Shown piece by piece: positions 36,996-49,588 of a stretch of 63,968 nucleotides of DNA (positions are counted from its first letter, which is position 1; each line of letters begins with the position of its first letter). A model generated the notes under the pieces. The model was given only the letters and a program-made list of their open reading frames with translations, did no database searches and was not told the origin of the DNA. The stretch covers positions 1 to 63,968 of the forward strand of contig JACRBQ010000093.1 of the NCBI GenBank assembly GCA_016213135.1, read 5' to 3'. The stretch is from Chloroflexota bacterium (GTDB lineage Bacteria > Chloroflexota > Anaerolineae > Anaerolineales > VGOW01). The translations under genes were made by a program, and so were the position numbers.

Positions 36996-37050
36996 CTGGA
37001 ATCAAGGCTTTAGCCGGTCATGCGCGCACCGGCTGAAGCCTCGATTCCAG
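36996..37050. repeat. Long palindrome between divergent genes
   Basis: Arms of 23 bases (CTGGAATCAAGGCTTTAGCC... and its partner) pair with only two differences around a 9-base centre. It lies between the lepA and bcp starts, so it is not a terminator for either; it has the form of a mobile palindromic repeat. Confidence 0.8.
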
Positions 37051-37172
37051 CGAAAAATGCGGGCTGTTGCCAAACTCCAGTGAGTTAATTTGAATGTTCC
37101 AATCGAGATTATTAACGGAGTATAGCACGGGAAGCAGTGTACAATTGGACAAAATTCTATCGGGACACTTTT

Positions 37173-37646
37173 ATGACCACTACTCCTCTGAACATTGGCA
37201 ACACGGCTCCGGACTTTGAACTGAAAACGGACGCCGGCAACACCGTGAAACTCTCCGACTTGCGCGGCAAGCGGGTGATACTGTATTTCTATCCGCAGGA
37301 CGACACGCCCGGCTGCACCACCCAGGCCTGCGGCTTCCGCGACAACTACCCGCAGATCGAAGAGCGCAACGCCGTGGTGCTGGGCGTCAGCCCCGACGGC
37401 ATCGAGTCGCACCAGAGCTTCAAAACCAAATTCAACTTGCCGTTCACCTTGTTGGTGGATGAGGGCCATGCCGTGGCCGACGCTTACGGCGTGTGGGGCG
37501 AAAGGAGCCTCCCGCTCGGCCAGAAGTACGTAGGCGTGATCCGCAGCCACTTCGTCATCGACGAGGCAGGCAAGATCGTGGACGCGCACGTTAAGATCAA
37601 AGCTGCCGCCAGCGTGACCGAGGCCCTCAAAGCCATCGGGCTGTAA
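37173..37646 (+). CDS. bcp: Peroxiredoxin of the Bcp (thiol peroxidase) type
   Basis: A 157-residue AhpC/TSA-family peroxiredoxin that reduces hydrogen and lipid peroxides. Peroxidatic C48 in the PxxxTPGC motif (DDTPGCTTQACGFRD) and resolving C53 five residues later mark the atypical two-Cys BCP subfamily. Start at the ATG 37173 gives a normal length; a GTG 12 codons upstream is unlikely. No signal peptide: cytoplasmic. It stands alone between a palindrome and the protease gene, 47 bases downstream. Confidence 0.95.
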   Translation: MTTTPLNIGNTAPDFELKTDAGNTVKLSDLRGKRVILYFYPQDDTPGCTTQACGFRDNYPQIEERNAVVLGVSPDGIESHQSFKTKFNLPFTLLVDEGHAVADAYGVWGERSLPLGQKYVGVIRSHFVIDEAGKIVDAHVKIKAAASVTEALKAIGL

Positions 37647-37693
37647 GGCGCGACGAACGGGCGCACGGCCGCGCGCCCCGACTGGCTCCGGGC

Positions 37694-38548
37694 ATGCGCC
37701 CACTCAACACGCTTTTCGTCGCGCGCGCCCTCATCGCCGTGCTGGCGGTTGTGGCGCTGGGCCTCGCGGGCCTGTCTTTTCTGCCGGCCCCGGCCCTGCG
37801 CTCGCTGGTGTGGATGTGGCACGGCCTCGCTACGCCGCACGGGCGCGTGGCCGTGCGCCCCGACCCGCCTCCCACCATACTGGCTCCGCGCGGGCCACTG
37901 CCCACCGGCCCCGGCGGCGTGTTGGAGTGGGCGCAGAATGCCGGCGCGCCGTATCAGCCGCGAGGCTGCGGCTTTTTTCTCCGGTTGAGCAACGGCGCCG
38001 TGATTGGCGTGACCACCGCTCACAGCGTGGGCGACCTGGGCGATCCGGCTAACACGGTGGAGCGCTTCGCCTTTGGCATAGTCAACAGCGAAGGCTACCT
38101 CGCCACGTTCGATACGCTTTACGGCCCGCCCGGTGTGCCGCGCACCGGCGACGACCTCACCGTAGACTTTGTGCTGTTGCGCCCGGACTCGCCGGTGGAC
38201 GCTTCACTCGTGCTCACCCCCGACCCGCGCGGCGCGCCCCAACCCGGCGAGCGAGTGTCGCTGTTCAGCGGGCTGGGCGATAGCACCGGCGCGCCGCCCG
38301 TGCTCGCCGGCACAGTGCAATCGGTGAGCGCCACGGCTGTGTGGGCGCTGATGGATGGCTCGCTGTACCCCGGCGGCATGAGCGGGTCGCCGTTGGTGAG
38401 CCAATACACCGGACAAGTGGTGGGCATGGCTATTGCCACCATGCCCCGTAGCAGCCAATACATGATTGGCTTTCACCCCATCGGCTCCATAATGCAGAAA
38501 GCCGGAGGGGCAATGGAATTTCCGAAGATAGCGGATTATCAGAGGTAA
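37694..38548 (+). CDS. Membrane-anchored trypsin-like serine protease
   Basis: A 284-residue protein with one N-terminal hydrophobic helix (residues 9-30) and a chymotrypsin-fold domain. The triad can be placed: H110 in TTAHSV, D158 in TVDFVLL, S230 in GGMSGSP. The GVTTAH form and G-x-S-G-S-P-L match bacterial secreted or anchored S1-like proteases, not HtrA; no PDZ domain follows. It probably works outside the cytoplasmic membrane. The stop codon abuts heptamer array H. Confidence 0.8.
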   Translation: MRPLNTLFVARALIAVLAVVALGLAGLSFLPAPALRSLVWMWHGLATPHGRVAVRPDPPPTILAPRGPLPTGPGGVLEWAQNAGAPYQPRGCGFFLRLSNGAVIGVTTAHSVGDLGDPANTVERFAFGIVNSEGYLATFDTLYGPPGVPRTGDDLTVDFVLLRPDSPVDASLVLTPDPRGAPQPGERVSLFSGLGDSTGAPPVLAGTVQSVSATAVWALMDGSLYPGGMSGSPLVSQYTGQVVGMAIATMPRSSQYMIGFHPIGSIMQKAGGAMEFPKIADYQR

Positions 38549-38624
38549 GGAGTCAGGAGTCAGAATTCAGGAGTCAGAACTCATCATTCGTCATTTTCCA
38601 TTCATCGTTCATCCTTCATCCTTC
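38548..38624. repeat. Heptamer array H, 11 units
   Basis: Eleven phased 7-mers: AGGAGTC x2, AGAATTC, AGGAGTC, AGAACTC, ATCATTC, GTCATTT, TCCATTC, ATCGTTC, ATCCTTC x2. It fills the gap exactly, from the protease stop codon to three bases before the ABC transporter ATG, leaving no ribosome site. Confidence 0.9.
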
Positions 38625-38626
38625 CC

Positions 38627-40423
<1,797 letters not shown>

Positions 40424-40426
40424 TAT

Positions 40427-40454
40427 TCATCCTTCATCCTTCATCCTTCATCCT
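40427..40454. repeat. Heptamer array I, 4 units (TCATCCT)
   Basis: TCATCCT x4 in exact phase, followed by TCCCCAT that holds the next start codon. The array forms the whole 36-base spacer between the ABC exporter and the pyrophosphatase gene. Confidence 0.9.
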
Positions 40455-40459
40455 TCCCC

Positions 40460-41815
40460 ATGTCCACCCTCTCCCCCGTTCACGTCATCGGCCACCTCAA
40501 CCCCGACACCGACGCCATCGCCTCGGCCATCGGCTACGCCTGGCTGCTGCGCGAGCGCGACGGGCTAAACGCCATCGCCGCGCGGGCCGGAGCCGTCACG
40601 CCGCAAACGGCGTGGGTGCTAAAAACCGCCGGGTTGGAGGCGCCGCATTTCCTCGCGGACGCCTCGCCGCGCTTCGAGCGCATCGCCCGCACCCTGCCCC
40701 CGGTGCTGCCCGATAGGCCCTTGCGCGAGGCGTGGGCCGTGGCTTCAGCCAGCCACTCCGGCGCGCCCATTGTGGATGCCGACGGCGCGCCGCTGGGGAT
40801 GGTCACCGGCAACAGCGTGTTTCACTTTTTCTCGCGGCAGATGGAGCAGCGGGTGGATCTGGAAAACGTTTCCGTGGCCCGCGTGCTCAACGTCCCGTGC
40901 CGCGATGCCATGGACGCCGATGTGCCGCGCTTCACCATCTCCATGCGCGTGCGCGACGGGCGCGGGCGCGTGGCGCGCGAGGAGCGCGACGACTTTTTTG
41001 TGATTCGCGAGGACGGCGCCTACTTTGGCATCTGCCGCTCACCCGACGTGCTGAACCCGCCGCGCATGCAAATCGTGCTGGTGGATCACAATGAGCCGTC
41101 GCAAGCCATTGGCGCGCTGGAAGAAGCCGACCTGCTCGAAGTGCTCGATCACCACCGGCTGGGCAACCCGCCGACCAAAACCCCCATCCCCTTCACCATT
41201 GATCCGGTGGGCAGCACCTCCACCCTGGTCGGCGAGCGCATCGCCGCCGAGGGCCTCACCCCGCCGCCGGGGGTGGCCGTCGCGCTATTGGGCGGCCTCA
41301 TGGCCGACACGCTGATTCTCAAATCGCCCACCACTACCGAACGCGACCACCGCGCCGCCGAACAGCTCGCCAAATGGGCGCTAGCCCCGCGCGACGGCGG
41401 CATCCCCTTTGCAGATTACCGGGCGTTTGGCAAAGCGGTGCTGGGCGCGGGCGCCGGGCTGGGCGTCCGCACCATCGAGTCGGTCATCAATTCCGATCTG
41501 AAAATTTATGAGGGCGGCGGCATCAAGTTTGGCCTGGCGCAAGTGGAGGCGGCGAATTTGTTGGAGTTGAGTGATCGGCTGGGCGAAATTAGCGCCGGGC
41601 TGGAAGCGTTGTGCCAGGCTCGGGGCCTGGCGCTGGCGGTGCTCATGGTGACCGACGTGGTGCGCAGCGCCAGCCGATTGGTGCTGGCTGGGGCGCAAGC
41701 GGCGCGGCTCGACCCCCTGCCCTACACCCGCCTCGCCGATGGCACGCTGGATGCGCCCGACCTCGTAAGCCGCAAAAAGCAACTCCTGCCGGCCATCCTC
41801 GGCATGCTGGAATGA
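40460..41815 (+). CDS. ppaC: Manganese-dependent inorganic pyrophosphatase with CBS insert
   Basis: A 451-residue family-II pyrophosphatase that hydrolyses PPi to drive biosynthesis. DHH-family motifs: HLNPDTDA (H12, D16, D18), the VLVDHNE and LLEVLDHHR motifs, STSTLVGE, and the C-terminal SRKKQLLP substrate lysine region. Between the first motif and VDHNE lies an insert (about residues 82-200) with CBS-like segments (GAPIVDADGAPLGMVTGNSV and FFVIREDGAYFGICRSPDV), so it is the CBS-PPase type, likely regulated by adenine nucleotides; DRTGG is not visible. Starts right after array I, no ribosome site. Confidence 0.93.
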   Translation: MSTLSPVHVIGHLNPDTDAIASAIGYAWLLRERDGLNAIAARAGAVTPQTAWVLKTAGLEAPHFLADASPRFERIARTLPPVLPDRPLREAWAVASASHSGAPIVDADGAPLGMVTGNSVFHFFSRQMEQRVDLENVSVARVLNVPCRDAMDADVPRFTISMRVRDGRGRVAREERDDFFVIREDGAYFGICRSPDVLNPPRMQIVLVDHNEPSQAIGALEEADLLEVLDHHRLGNPPTKTPIPFTIDPVGSTSTLVGERIAAEGLTPPPGVAVALLGGLMADTLILKSPTTTERDHRAAEQLAKWALAPRDGGIPFADYRAFGKAVLGAGAGLGVRTIESVINSDLKIYEGGGIKFGLAQVEAANLLELSDRLGEISAGLEALCQARGLALAVLMVTDVVRSASRLVLAGAQAARLDPLPYTRLADGTLDAPDLVSRKKQLLPAILGMLE

Positions 41816-41858
41816 ATCCTGCTGTCCGCCGCGCCGCCCTCAGCCAAACAAAGGGAAA

Positions 41859-43516
41859 GTGTATTGGTTTGATGAAGCGCACAAATCACTGGTCGCGCTG
41901 CAAATCCTGCGCGGCGAACGGTTTCCAATCTACGTGACGGACTTTCAGGGTTTGGAGGCCGGATACTTCTGGCTACTGGCGGGATGGTATCGGCTGTGGG
42001 GGCCGGATTACTTCGGTTCGCGCGCTCTTTCGGCTCTCCTCGGCACGGCCACGGTTCCGCTCACGTTTTGGGCGGTGCGGACGCTCTACCGCGATCATCG
42101 CCGGGCCGATCTGATCGCTTTGCTTAGCGCGTTGTGGTTAAGCGCATTGCTCTGGCATGTGCACTGGTCCCGGCTGGGGTTGGAGACGATTGCTGTGCCG
42201 CTCTTTGCCATTGCGCTGCTCGGCCTGTTGGCCTGGGCCTGGCAGCGCGAAAGCCCGTGGGCTTTTGCGCTGGCTGGGATGGCGCTGGGCGCGAGCCAAT
42301 ATGCCAACCCCGGGGCGCGCGTGCTGCCGGTCGAAGCGTTGACGACGTTTCTGCTACTGGCCGGCGGTTTCAGGCCGCGCCGACTCTTTGTGCATGGTCT
42401 CGCGCTCCTGCTTGGAGCCATATTGGTTTACGCGCCGCTGGGCTGGTTTTTTTGGCAAAACCCGGAGTGGTTTATCAGTCGCATGGCGTTCGCCAGCAGC
42501 AACGTCCGCGCCGGCGGGCTGCCCGTCTATTTTGACAACGCGATTAAGACTCTGGCCTCGTTCAACTTTTGGGGCGATGTGATGCCGCGCCACAATTTGA
42601 GCGGTCGCCCGGCGTTTGATGTCGCGGCCTCATTGTGGATGTTCACCGGGGTCGGCGTGATGCTGTTCGAGCGCGGTTATTGGCGGCGACATCTGGCGTT
42701 GTTACTCGCGCTGGCGATCAATGTGCTGCCGATGATCCTCAGCGACGGCGCGCCGGGGTTTGGGCGCACGCTTGTGGGGCTGTGGACCTTGTCGCAAGCT
42801 GCGGCCCGGCAGGCCGCCGCCGGCACGGGCTATTTGGTGTTGGATGAAGCCGGACTGGAACATCCGGCCGTGCAGCTAACGCGCGAACTGACCGGGGGCG
42901 ATCTGCGGATTATCAATGGACAAAAATGTTTTGCCTACCCGGCGCATTCGGCGACTGATACTATCTTTGGAACGCTGCCGCAGTGGATTGCGCCGGTGGT
43001 CGCCCAGTATCCTGCGGCGCACGTAACCGACGTGATGCACGAGCCGGAAGCGTATCAATACGGTGGCGTGGTCAGCGTTCCGGCCGGCCAGGCCAGCGTT
43101 GATGGCAATGCCGAACCCATCGCCATGTTTGGCGGTTCGTTCGCGTTACTGGCAGCGACTTTGCCGGCCGATCCCGTCCGCCCCGGCGACTCGGTCCCAA
43201 TCACATTGCGTTGGCGCATGGCGGAGCCGGTCGACACGGCGTATAGCACTTTCGTGCATCTCGTGGGGGTGGGCAAGCCGCTTGTTGCCGGGTCGATGCT
43301 GCGCCGTGCGCCGGTTGGTATCCCACCGATCGCTGGCACACCGACGAAGTCGTACAGGATCAACTGACTTTGGTCATACCTTCCGATTTGGTCGCCGGGA
43401 ACTATGAGGTGGCTGTTGGCATGTACAACTGGATCAGCAGTGAACGGTTGCCTGTAGTCCAAACAAACGGGCGCGAACCAGATCGGGCGTTTGTGGGGTC
43501 AATGGTTGTAAAATAG
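41859..43516 (+). pseudogene. Decayed GT-C/PMT-like gene with frameshift
   Basis: The frame opens at a GTG (41859) directly in the acidic loop WFDEAHKSLVALQILRGE, so the first membrane helix is missing. It continues through about eight helices and a soluble part to about 43295, where the frame breaks. After a one-base shift the text continues without gap (SDAAPCAGWYPTDRWHTDE, then VIPSDLVAGNYEVAVGMYN) to a stop at 43514-43516. A lost G at TCG(G)ATG restores it. The region near ...GFGRTLVGLWTLSQAAARQ is abruptly spliced and may lack membrane helices. I read it as a dead paralogue of the glycan-island genes; a short translated product is possible. Confidence 0.75.
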
Positions 43517-43547
43517 AAAGAGTTGAGTGCAAGCAGGAGGCCAAGTG

Positions 43548-43592
43548 ATGGCAACGATAACGCCGACCGATATTGGAACATTCTCAGAATGA
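43548..43592 (+). CDS. Leader ORF, 14 codons, before xdhC
   Basis: ATG GCA ACG ... GAA TGA (MATITPTDIGTFSE) has the best ribosome site of the whole region, AGGAGG eight bases upstream, while xdhC itself has none. Its stop overlaps the xdhC start (GAATGA), so it is placed for translational coupling. It may be a real leader peptide or what remains of a deleted gene's start. Confidence 0.45.
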   Translation: MATITPTDIGTFSE

Positions 43593-44398
43593 AATCCATC
43601 TTCGACTCTCTTTCCGATCTTGAAAAACGCGGCGATACTGCCGCGCTGTGCACCATTGTCCGCGAACGGGGCAGCGTGCCGCGCCATGCGGGCAGCCGCA
43701 TGTTGGTGCACCCCGATGGGCATATCGAGGGCAGCATCGGCGGCGGCGAAATGGAAAGCCGCGTCATCCGCGAGGCGTTGGCCGCGCTGGCCGAAGGCAC
43801 CGGCCGTATCGTGTCGTATTCGCTGGCGGACCCCAAATCCGGCGACCCCGGCGTGTGCGGCGGAGAGGTGGAGATATTTGTGGAGCCGATTAAACCCCTG
43901 CCCACCCTGCTCGTCATCGGCGGCGGCCACGTGGGCAAAGCGCTGGTGCATTTGGGCAAATGGTTGGGCTTCCGCGTGGCCCTGTGCGACGACCGGCCCG
44001 ACTACTGCACGCCGCAATGGGCGCCCGGCGCAGATGTGTACTTGCCGGTGCCCGTATCCCAGTTGTCGTCGCAGTTCAAGTTCAACGATCAAACCTGCAT
44101 CGTCATGCCCACGCGCGGCGTCGGGCTGGATGTGGATGCCCTGCCCCTGTTGTTGGATCTGCCGCACGCCTACCTCGGCGTGATCGGCTCGCGGCGGCGC
44201 TGGGTGACGGCGCGCAAGCGGCTGGAAGACGGCGGCATTGCCAAAGACAAACTGGACGCGGTGCACGCGCCGATGGGATTGGAACTCAACGCCGAAACGC
44301 CCGAGCAGATTGCGCTGAGCATCATGGCGGAAATTGTGATGTTGCAGCGCGGCGGCGACGGCAAACCGATGATGCTGACGATCCAAGGAGAAGCGTGA
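43589..44398 (+). CDS. xdhC: XdhC/CoxI-family molybdenum-cofactor insertion factor
   Basis: A 269-residue protein that binds the sulfurated molybdenum cofactor and delivers it to xanthine-dehydrogenase-type enzymes. The N-terminal XdhC_CoxI domain has RERGSVPRHAGSRMLVHPDGHIEGSIGGGEMESRV; the C-terminal Rossmann domain starts LLVIGGGHVGKALVHLG and includes VIGSRRRWVTARKRL. Start at the ATG 43589, coupled to the leader ORF. The enzyme subunits follow two bases later, and a cytidylyltransferase is in the same operon, which agrees with an MCD-type cofactor. Confidence 0.92.
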   Translation: MKSIFDSLSDLEKRGDTAALCTIVRERGSVPRHAGSRMLVHPDGHIEGSIGGGEMESRVIREALAALAEGTGRIVSYSLADPKSGDPGVCGGEVEIFVEPIKPLPTLLVIGGGHVGKALVHLGKWLGFRVALCDDRPDYCTPQWAPGADVYLPVPVSQLSSQFKFNDQTCIVMPTRGVGLDVDALPLLLDLPHAYLGVIGSRRRWVTARKRLEDGGIAKDKLDAVHAPMGLELNAETPEQIALSIMAEIVMLQRGGDGKPMMLTIQGEA

Positions 44399-44400
44399 TC

Positions 44401-45858
44401 ATGTGGCATGTGTATCGAAGCGTGACCTCGTTAGAGGAGGCCCTCGGCATTCTGGATGCCGAGGGCGAGCGATCGCGCATTGTGGCCGGCGGCACGGACT
44501 TAATCTTGGAGCTAGAGCGCGGCGTGCGGCGCGGCATCGAAACGCTGGTGGACATCACCCGCGTGCCGGGGCTGGATGGCATTGCCCTCGACGAGACGGG
44601 CCGCATTCACATCGGGCCGCTGGTGACGCACAATGCCTGTGTGGCCTCCAAGCTCATTGTGGAGTGCGCCCTGCCGCTGGCGCAGGCTTGCTGGGAAGTG
44701 GGCGCGCCGCAGATACGCAACCGGGCCACCGTGGCGGGCAACCTCATCACTGCCTCCCCGGCCAACGACACCATCGCCCCGCTCATGGCCTTCGAGGCCT
44801 CGGTGACGCTGCGATCTAAAAGCGGCGAGCGCACCGTGCCGCTGGCGCAGTTTTACACCGGGGTCCGCAAAACGGTGATGCGCCCCGACGAACTGCTCAC
44901 CGACATTAGCTTCCCCGCGCTGTCGGCGGGCCGCGATACGGGCATGTTCATCAAGCTCGCCCTGCGGCGCGCGCAAGCCATCTCGGTAGTGAACGCGACC
45001 GTCATTGTGGAAGCCACGGGCAGCCCCGCCGACCCTATGAACCTCCGCCCCATCACTCGCGGCCGCATCACCCTGGGCGCGGTGGCGCCCACCATCGTGC
45101 GCGCCACCGAGGCCGAGGCGTTTTTGGCCGGCAAATCGATCAGCGCCGAAGTGATAGAGCAGGCCGCCGAGTTGGCGCTGAAGGCCGCCCACCCCATCGA
45201 CGATGTGCGCGCCCCGGCAGAATATCGCTCCGAGATGGTGAAAGTGGCGGTGGCCCGCGCCCTGCGCGCCATTGTCGCCGGGCAGGAGCGCGGCTGGTTC
45301 CCCGAAAGTCCCGTCATGCTTTGGGGCAACTTGCGCGGCGCGCCCGCCAGCCCGCTCGTCAATCCATTAACCCACACCGAAACGGGCGACGACCCCATCG
45401 TGACGCGGGTCAACGGCAACGAGTATTCGGTGGCCGGCGCGAACGACAAGACCCTGCTTCGCTTTTTGCGCGAGGACGTGGGGCTGATTGGAACCAAGGA
45501 AGGCTGCGCCGAAGGCGAGTGCGGCGCATGCACGGTGTACCTCGACGGCGCGGCGGTGATGAGTTGCCTCGTCCCGGCACCGCGCGCCCACGGCGCCGAC
45601 ATCATTACCGTGGAAGGGCTGGCCAACAACGGCGCCCTGCACCCCATTCAGCAGGCCTTTGTGGACGAGGGCGCGGTGCAGTGCGGCTACTGCACGCCCG
45701 GCCTGCTCATGGCCGGAGCCAAGCTGCTCGAAGAGCGCCCGCGCCCGACCCAATGGGAAGCGCAGCAATCCATCACCGGCAACCTGTGCCGCTGCACCGG
45801 CTACTACAAAATCCTGGCGGCGTTCGACCGTGCCGGGAGACTCTCACCCAAGAGGTAA
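44401..45858 (+). CDS. Molybdenum hydroxylase FAD + [2Fe-2S] subunit fusion
   Basis: A 485-residue fusion. Residues 1-about 290 are the CoxM/XdhB FAD subunit: VAGGTDLILELERG, the GAPQIRNRATVAGNLITASPANDT FAD site (near 100-120) and FYTGVRKTVMRPDELLTDI. Residues about 330-485 are the CoxS/XdhC-type iron-sulfur subunit: GCAEGECGACTVYLDG (plant-type 2Fe-2S) then AVQCGYCTPGLL and NLCRCTGYYKI (second cluster). In xanthine dehydrogenase the order is Fe-S then FAD; here it is reversed. It passes electrons from the Mo site to FAD. The small membrane gene follows five bases later. Confidence 0.93.
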   Translation: MWHVYRSVTSLEEALGILDAEGERSRIVAGGTDLILELERGVRRGIETLVDITRVPGLDGIALDETGRIHIGPLVTHNACVASKLIVECALPLAQACWEVGAPQIRNRATVAGNLITASPANDTIAPLMAFEASVTLRSKSGERTVPLAQFYTGVRKTVMRPDELLTDISFPALSAGRDTGMFIKLALRRAQAISVVNATVIVEATGSPADPMNLRPITRGRITLGAVAPTIVRATEAEAFLAGKSISAEVIEQAAELALKAAHPIDDVRAPAEYRSEMVKVAVARALRAIVAGQERGWFPESPVMLWGNLRGAPASPLVNPLTHTETGDDPIVTRVNGNEYSVAGANDKTLLRFLREDVGLIGTKEGCAEGECGACTVYLDGAAVMSCLVPAPRAHGADIITVEGLANNGALHPIQQAFVDEGAVQCGYCTPGLLMAGAKLLEERPRPTQWEAQQSITGNLCRCTGYYKILAAFDRAGRLSPKR

Positions 45859-45863
45859 ACGCC

Positions 45864-46241
45864 ATGCGAAACAGTCCCAGACCAAAAGACACCAAACCCA
45901 AAGGGCTGCACCCGGTTTGGCGAGGCATCGGTTTCATTCTGATTATTGTGGTGTTCGGCGGCTCATTCTGGGCCTCCAGTGTGCTACTCGACCTCAACCG
46001 CACGAAAGGTTGGGTGATGCCCTACGCCGTGGCGCAGTTGCAATACATGCTCATTCATCAAGTCCCGTTTGTGGGGGCTTACATTATGCCGGTGGGCTTT
46101 GCCCTGCTCATCTCAATCTTCGTCTACGCCCTCATCGTCATTCTGTACGGCGCGGTGCGCGGCCCGGTCACAGGCCCTTACGATATTCGCGGCCCGCGCA
46201 AGAAACGCCGCGACCGCCCGAACATTCGCAAATGCCGGTAG
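45864..46241 (+). CDS. Small membrane protein in the Mo-hydroxylase operon
   Basis: A 125-residue protein with a positively charged start, a first helix FILIIVVFGGSFWASSVLL, a loop, and one long or two short helices AYIMPVGFALLISIFVYALIVILYGAV, then a very basic tail (RGPRKKRRDRPNIRKCR). AGAGG precedes the ATG. I do not recognise the family. Lying between two enzyme subunit genes it could anchor the hydroxylase to the membrane or carry electrons to quinone through a partner, but no haem- or metal-binding residues are evident. Confidence 0.75.
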   Translation: MRNSPRPKDTKPKGLHPVWRGIGFILIIVVFGGSFWASSVLLDLNRTKGWVMPYAVAQLQYMLIHQVPFVGAYIMPVGFALLISIFVYALIVILYGAVRGPVTGPYDIRGPRKKRRDRPNIRKCR

Positions 46242-46317
46242 CCAGCAGAACGCCGGACGCCCGGCGTGAGTAGCGGGGGACACTCGCATTCACGCCCGGC
46301 GCGCTGCGCCCCGCTCC

Positions 46318-48525
<2,208 letters not shown>

Positions 48526-48535
48526 AGGCCCGCTT

Positions 48536-49138
48536 ATGGTTGGGGCCGTCGTATTAGCAGCGGGGATGTCCACCCGCATGGGGCAGCCCAAACAACTATT
48601 GCCCTGGGGATCAACCGTCATCGTGCGCCACGTGGTGGATACCCTCGCCGCTTGCGGCGTGGCCCCCATTGTCGCCGTCACCGGGGCCGCCCACTCTGCC
48701 GTGGAAGCCGCCTTGCTCGGGTCGGCGGCGCAGGTGGCCCTCAACCCGGACTTCGTCGAAGGCGACATGCTCAGCTCGCTGCAAACCGGCCTGACCGCGC
48801 TCATCGCCACCCCGGCGCAAGCGGCCCTGGTGGCCCTCGGCGACCAGCCACAATTGCAGCCCACTGTGGTGCAAGCCGTGCTGGCCCGGTGGCTGGCCGA
48901 AGCCGCCCCCATTGTGGCTCCCAGCTACCGGCGACGGCGCGGCCACCCCATCCTGTTTGCCCGGTCGCTCTGGCCGGAACTGCTACAGACCACAGGCCGC
49001 ACCCCCCGCGAATTCCTTCAGGCCCATCACGATCAAATTGCCTACGCGGCTGTGGACACCGACTCGGTCCTGCGCGACGTGGACACGCCCGAAGACTATC
49101 GGCGCGAGCGCGACCGCGCCATTGCCGGAGACATTTAG
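48536..49138 (+). CDS. mocA: MocA-like molybdenum-cofactor cytidylyltransferase
   Basis: A 200-residue NTP-transferase (MobA-like fold) that probably adds CMP to molybdopterin. GAVVLAAGMSTRMGQPKQLLPW is the nucleotide-binding loop with the conserved Lys; LVALGDQPQLQP carries the metal-binding Asp; YRRRRGHPILFARSLWPEL is the MocA-type cofactor site. The end DVDTPEDYR is the family signature. It lies 11 bases after the Mo-subunit gene, a strong sign that the enzyme uses molybdopterin cytosine dinucleotide. Confidence 0.9.
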   Translation: MVGAVVLAAGMSTRMGQPKQLLPWGSTVIVRHVVDTLAACGVAPIVAVTGAAHSAVEAALLGSAAQVALNPDFVEGDMLSSLQTGLTALIATPAQAALVALGDQPQLQPTVVQAVLARWLAEAAPIVAPSYRRRRGHPILFARSLWPELLQTTGRTPREFLQAHHDQIAYAAVDTDSVLRDVDTPEDYRRERDRAIAGDI

Positions 49139-49186
49139 TTGTGATACAGTGGGCCTGGCAGCAACGCTGACCGGAGACAGACGCAC

Positions 49187-49570
49187 ATGGCCGAGGCTGA
49201 CAAAAAACGCATCCTGGTGGTAGACGACGATCCCGAAATCACCGAAATGCTGCATATTATTTTGGATTTGGCGGGGTACGAGGTGCGCATCGCTCACGGC
49301 ACGGCACAGGGCATGGCCGCCGTCAACGCCGATCCGCCGGACTTAATTGTGCTTGATGTGATGATGCCCCACCTGTCCGGGCTGGAACTATCCCGCTACG
49401 TGCGGCGCGACCCGCGCACCATGCGACTGCCGATCGTCATGCTCTCCGCCCTCGCCAGCGCCGACAAAGTGCGCGAGGGGATGGAAGCCGGCGCCACCGC
49501 CTACCTCACCAAAGCCGTGGGCCGCGACAAGCTCCTGCAGACCATTGAAGATGCGCTGAAAGCCGCCTGA
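49187..49570 (+). CDS. Stand-alone response-regulator receiver protein
   Basis: A 127-residue CheY-like receiver domain alone. Acidic pocket D13-D15, phosphoryl-accepting D57 in LIVLDVMMP, S87 and K109 in AYLTKAV are all present. There is no output domain, so it must work by protein contact. GGAG precedes the ATG. No histidine kinase is next to it; the multi-PAS HD-GYP protein 10 kb away is not a kinase. Confidence 0.93.
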   Translation: MAEADKKRILVVDDDPEITEMLHIILDLAGYEVRIAHGTAQGMAAVNADPPDLIVLDVMMPHLSGLELSRYVRRDPRTMRLPIVMLSALASADKVREGMEAGATAYLTKAVGRDKLLQTIEDALKAA

Positions 49571-49588
49571 ACCGTTCTCCCTGCGCGC

